From: Candidatus Parcubacteria bacterium
GTDB taxonomy: Bacteria; Patescibacteriota; Minisyncoccia; Minisyncoccales; JAGMDC01
DNA length: 42,220 bases
Direction: 5' to 3'
Assembly: GCA_023128895.1 (NCBI GenBank)
Contig: JAGMDC010000007.1
Location: 1 to 42,220, forward strand
Shown here piece after piece: positions 42,205-42,220 of this stretch (position 1 is the first letter of the stretch; the number at the start of each line of letters is the position of its first letter). The notes beneath the pieces are model-generated. The model did not search any database, was not told the DNA's origin, and was given only the letters and a program-made list of their open reading frames with translations. The position numbers were made by a program, and so were the translations under genes.

Positions 42205-42220
42205 CAGTATGTACTGGTCC

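Overview
The window reads as a chromosomal segment of an AT-rich candidate-phyla-radiation bacterium (Patescibacteria, most like Parcubacteria). This is an inference from three things: compact overlapping genes, a type IV secretion cluster of the layout seen in those genomes (TrbL/VirB6-like, PrgI-like, TraC-like and VirB4-like proteins plus pilin-domain proteins), and short single-copy housekeeping proteins. UGA acts as a stop codon throughout, so the code is the standard bacterial one and Gracilibacteria/SR1 are unlikely. Most start codons lack a Shine-Dalgarno sequence. Several genes have a good -10 box that puts transcription start at or within a few bases of the ATG (gyrA, dnaA, the gene at 40662), which implies leaderless mRNAs.

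Layout. 1-10.05 kb: valS, gyrA, two pilin-like envelope genes, ligA, rodA, and a GNAT acetyltransferase flanked by a duplicated scrap of the rodA 3' end. 10.1-24.7 kb: a type IV secretion-like region in two blocks, split by a convergent SPFH/Band 7 gene. It holds a VirB6/TrbL-like membrane protein, a hypothetical, PrgI-like, TraC-like, a VirB4 ATPase, a small membrane protein, three tandem proteins with a VirB2-like pilin domain fused to large extracellular domains (two look beta/gamma-crystallin-like), a Cys-rich anchored protein, and an anchored protein with thrombospondin-type-3 calcium repeats. 24.7-28.4 kb, minus strand: rpmH-rnpA-yidD-nusA-clpP-yidC-jag, the classic origin-proximal cluster with nusA and clpP inserted. 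28.5-30.7 kb: a CofE-like ligase and murJ, then tRNA-Gly(TCC) and tRNA-Pro(TGG) on the minus strand.

30.9-35.8 kb: sensor kinase, response regulator and pilB in one coupled unit, two tandemly duplicated major-pilin genes on the minus strand, and a tiny strongly promoted acidic ORF with its own terminator. 35.8-42.2 kb: a class A penicillin-binding protein, dnaN, a very AT-rich spacer that is a candidate oriC, dnaA, an anchored hypothetical protein and a squalene/phytoene synthase-like gene.

Functionally the window joins replication initiation (dnaA, dnaN, gyrA, ligA), cell-wall growth (rodA, murJ, PBP1A), membrane insertion and RNA processing (yidC, yidD, rnpA, jag), and two surface machineries: a type IV pilus controlled by a two-component system, and a type IV secretion-like apparatus with unusual large pilin fusions. 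Perfect DnaA boxes occur not only near dnaA but also upstream of the secretion operon and of both pilin genes. Small palindromic repeats with conserved flanks and different arms recur between genes.
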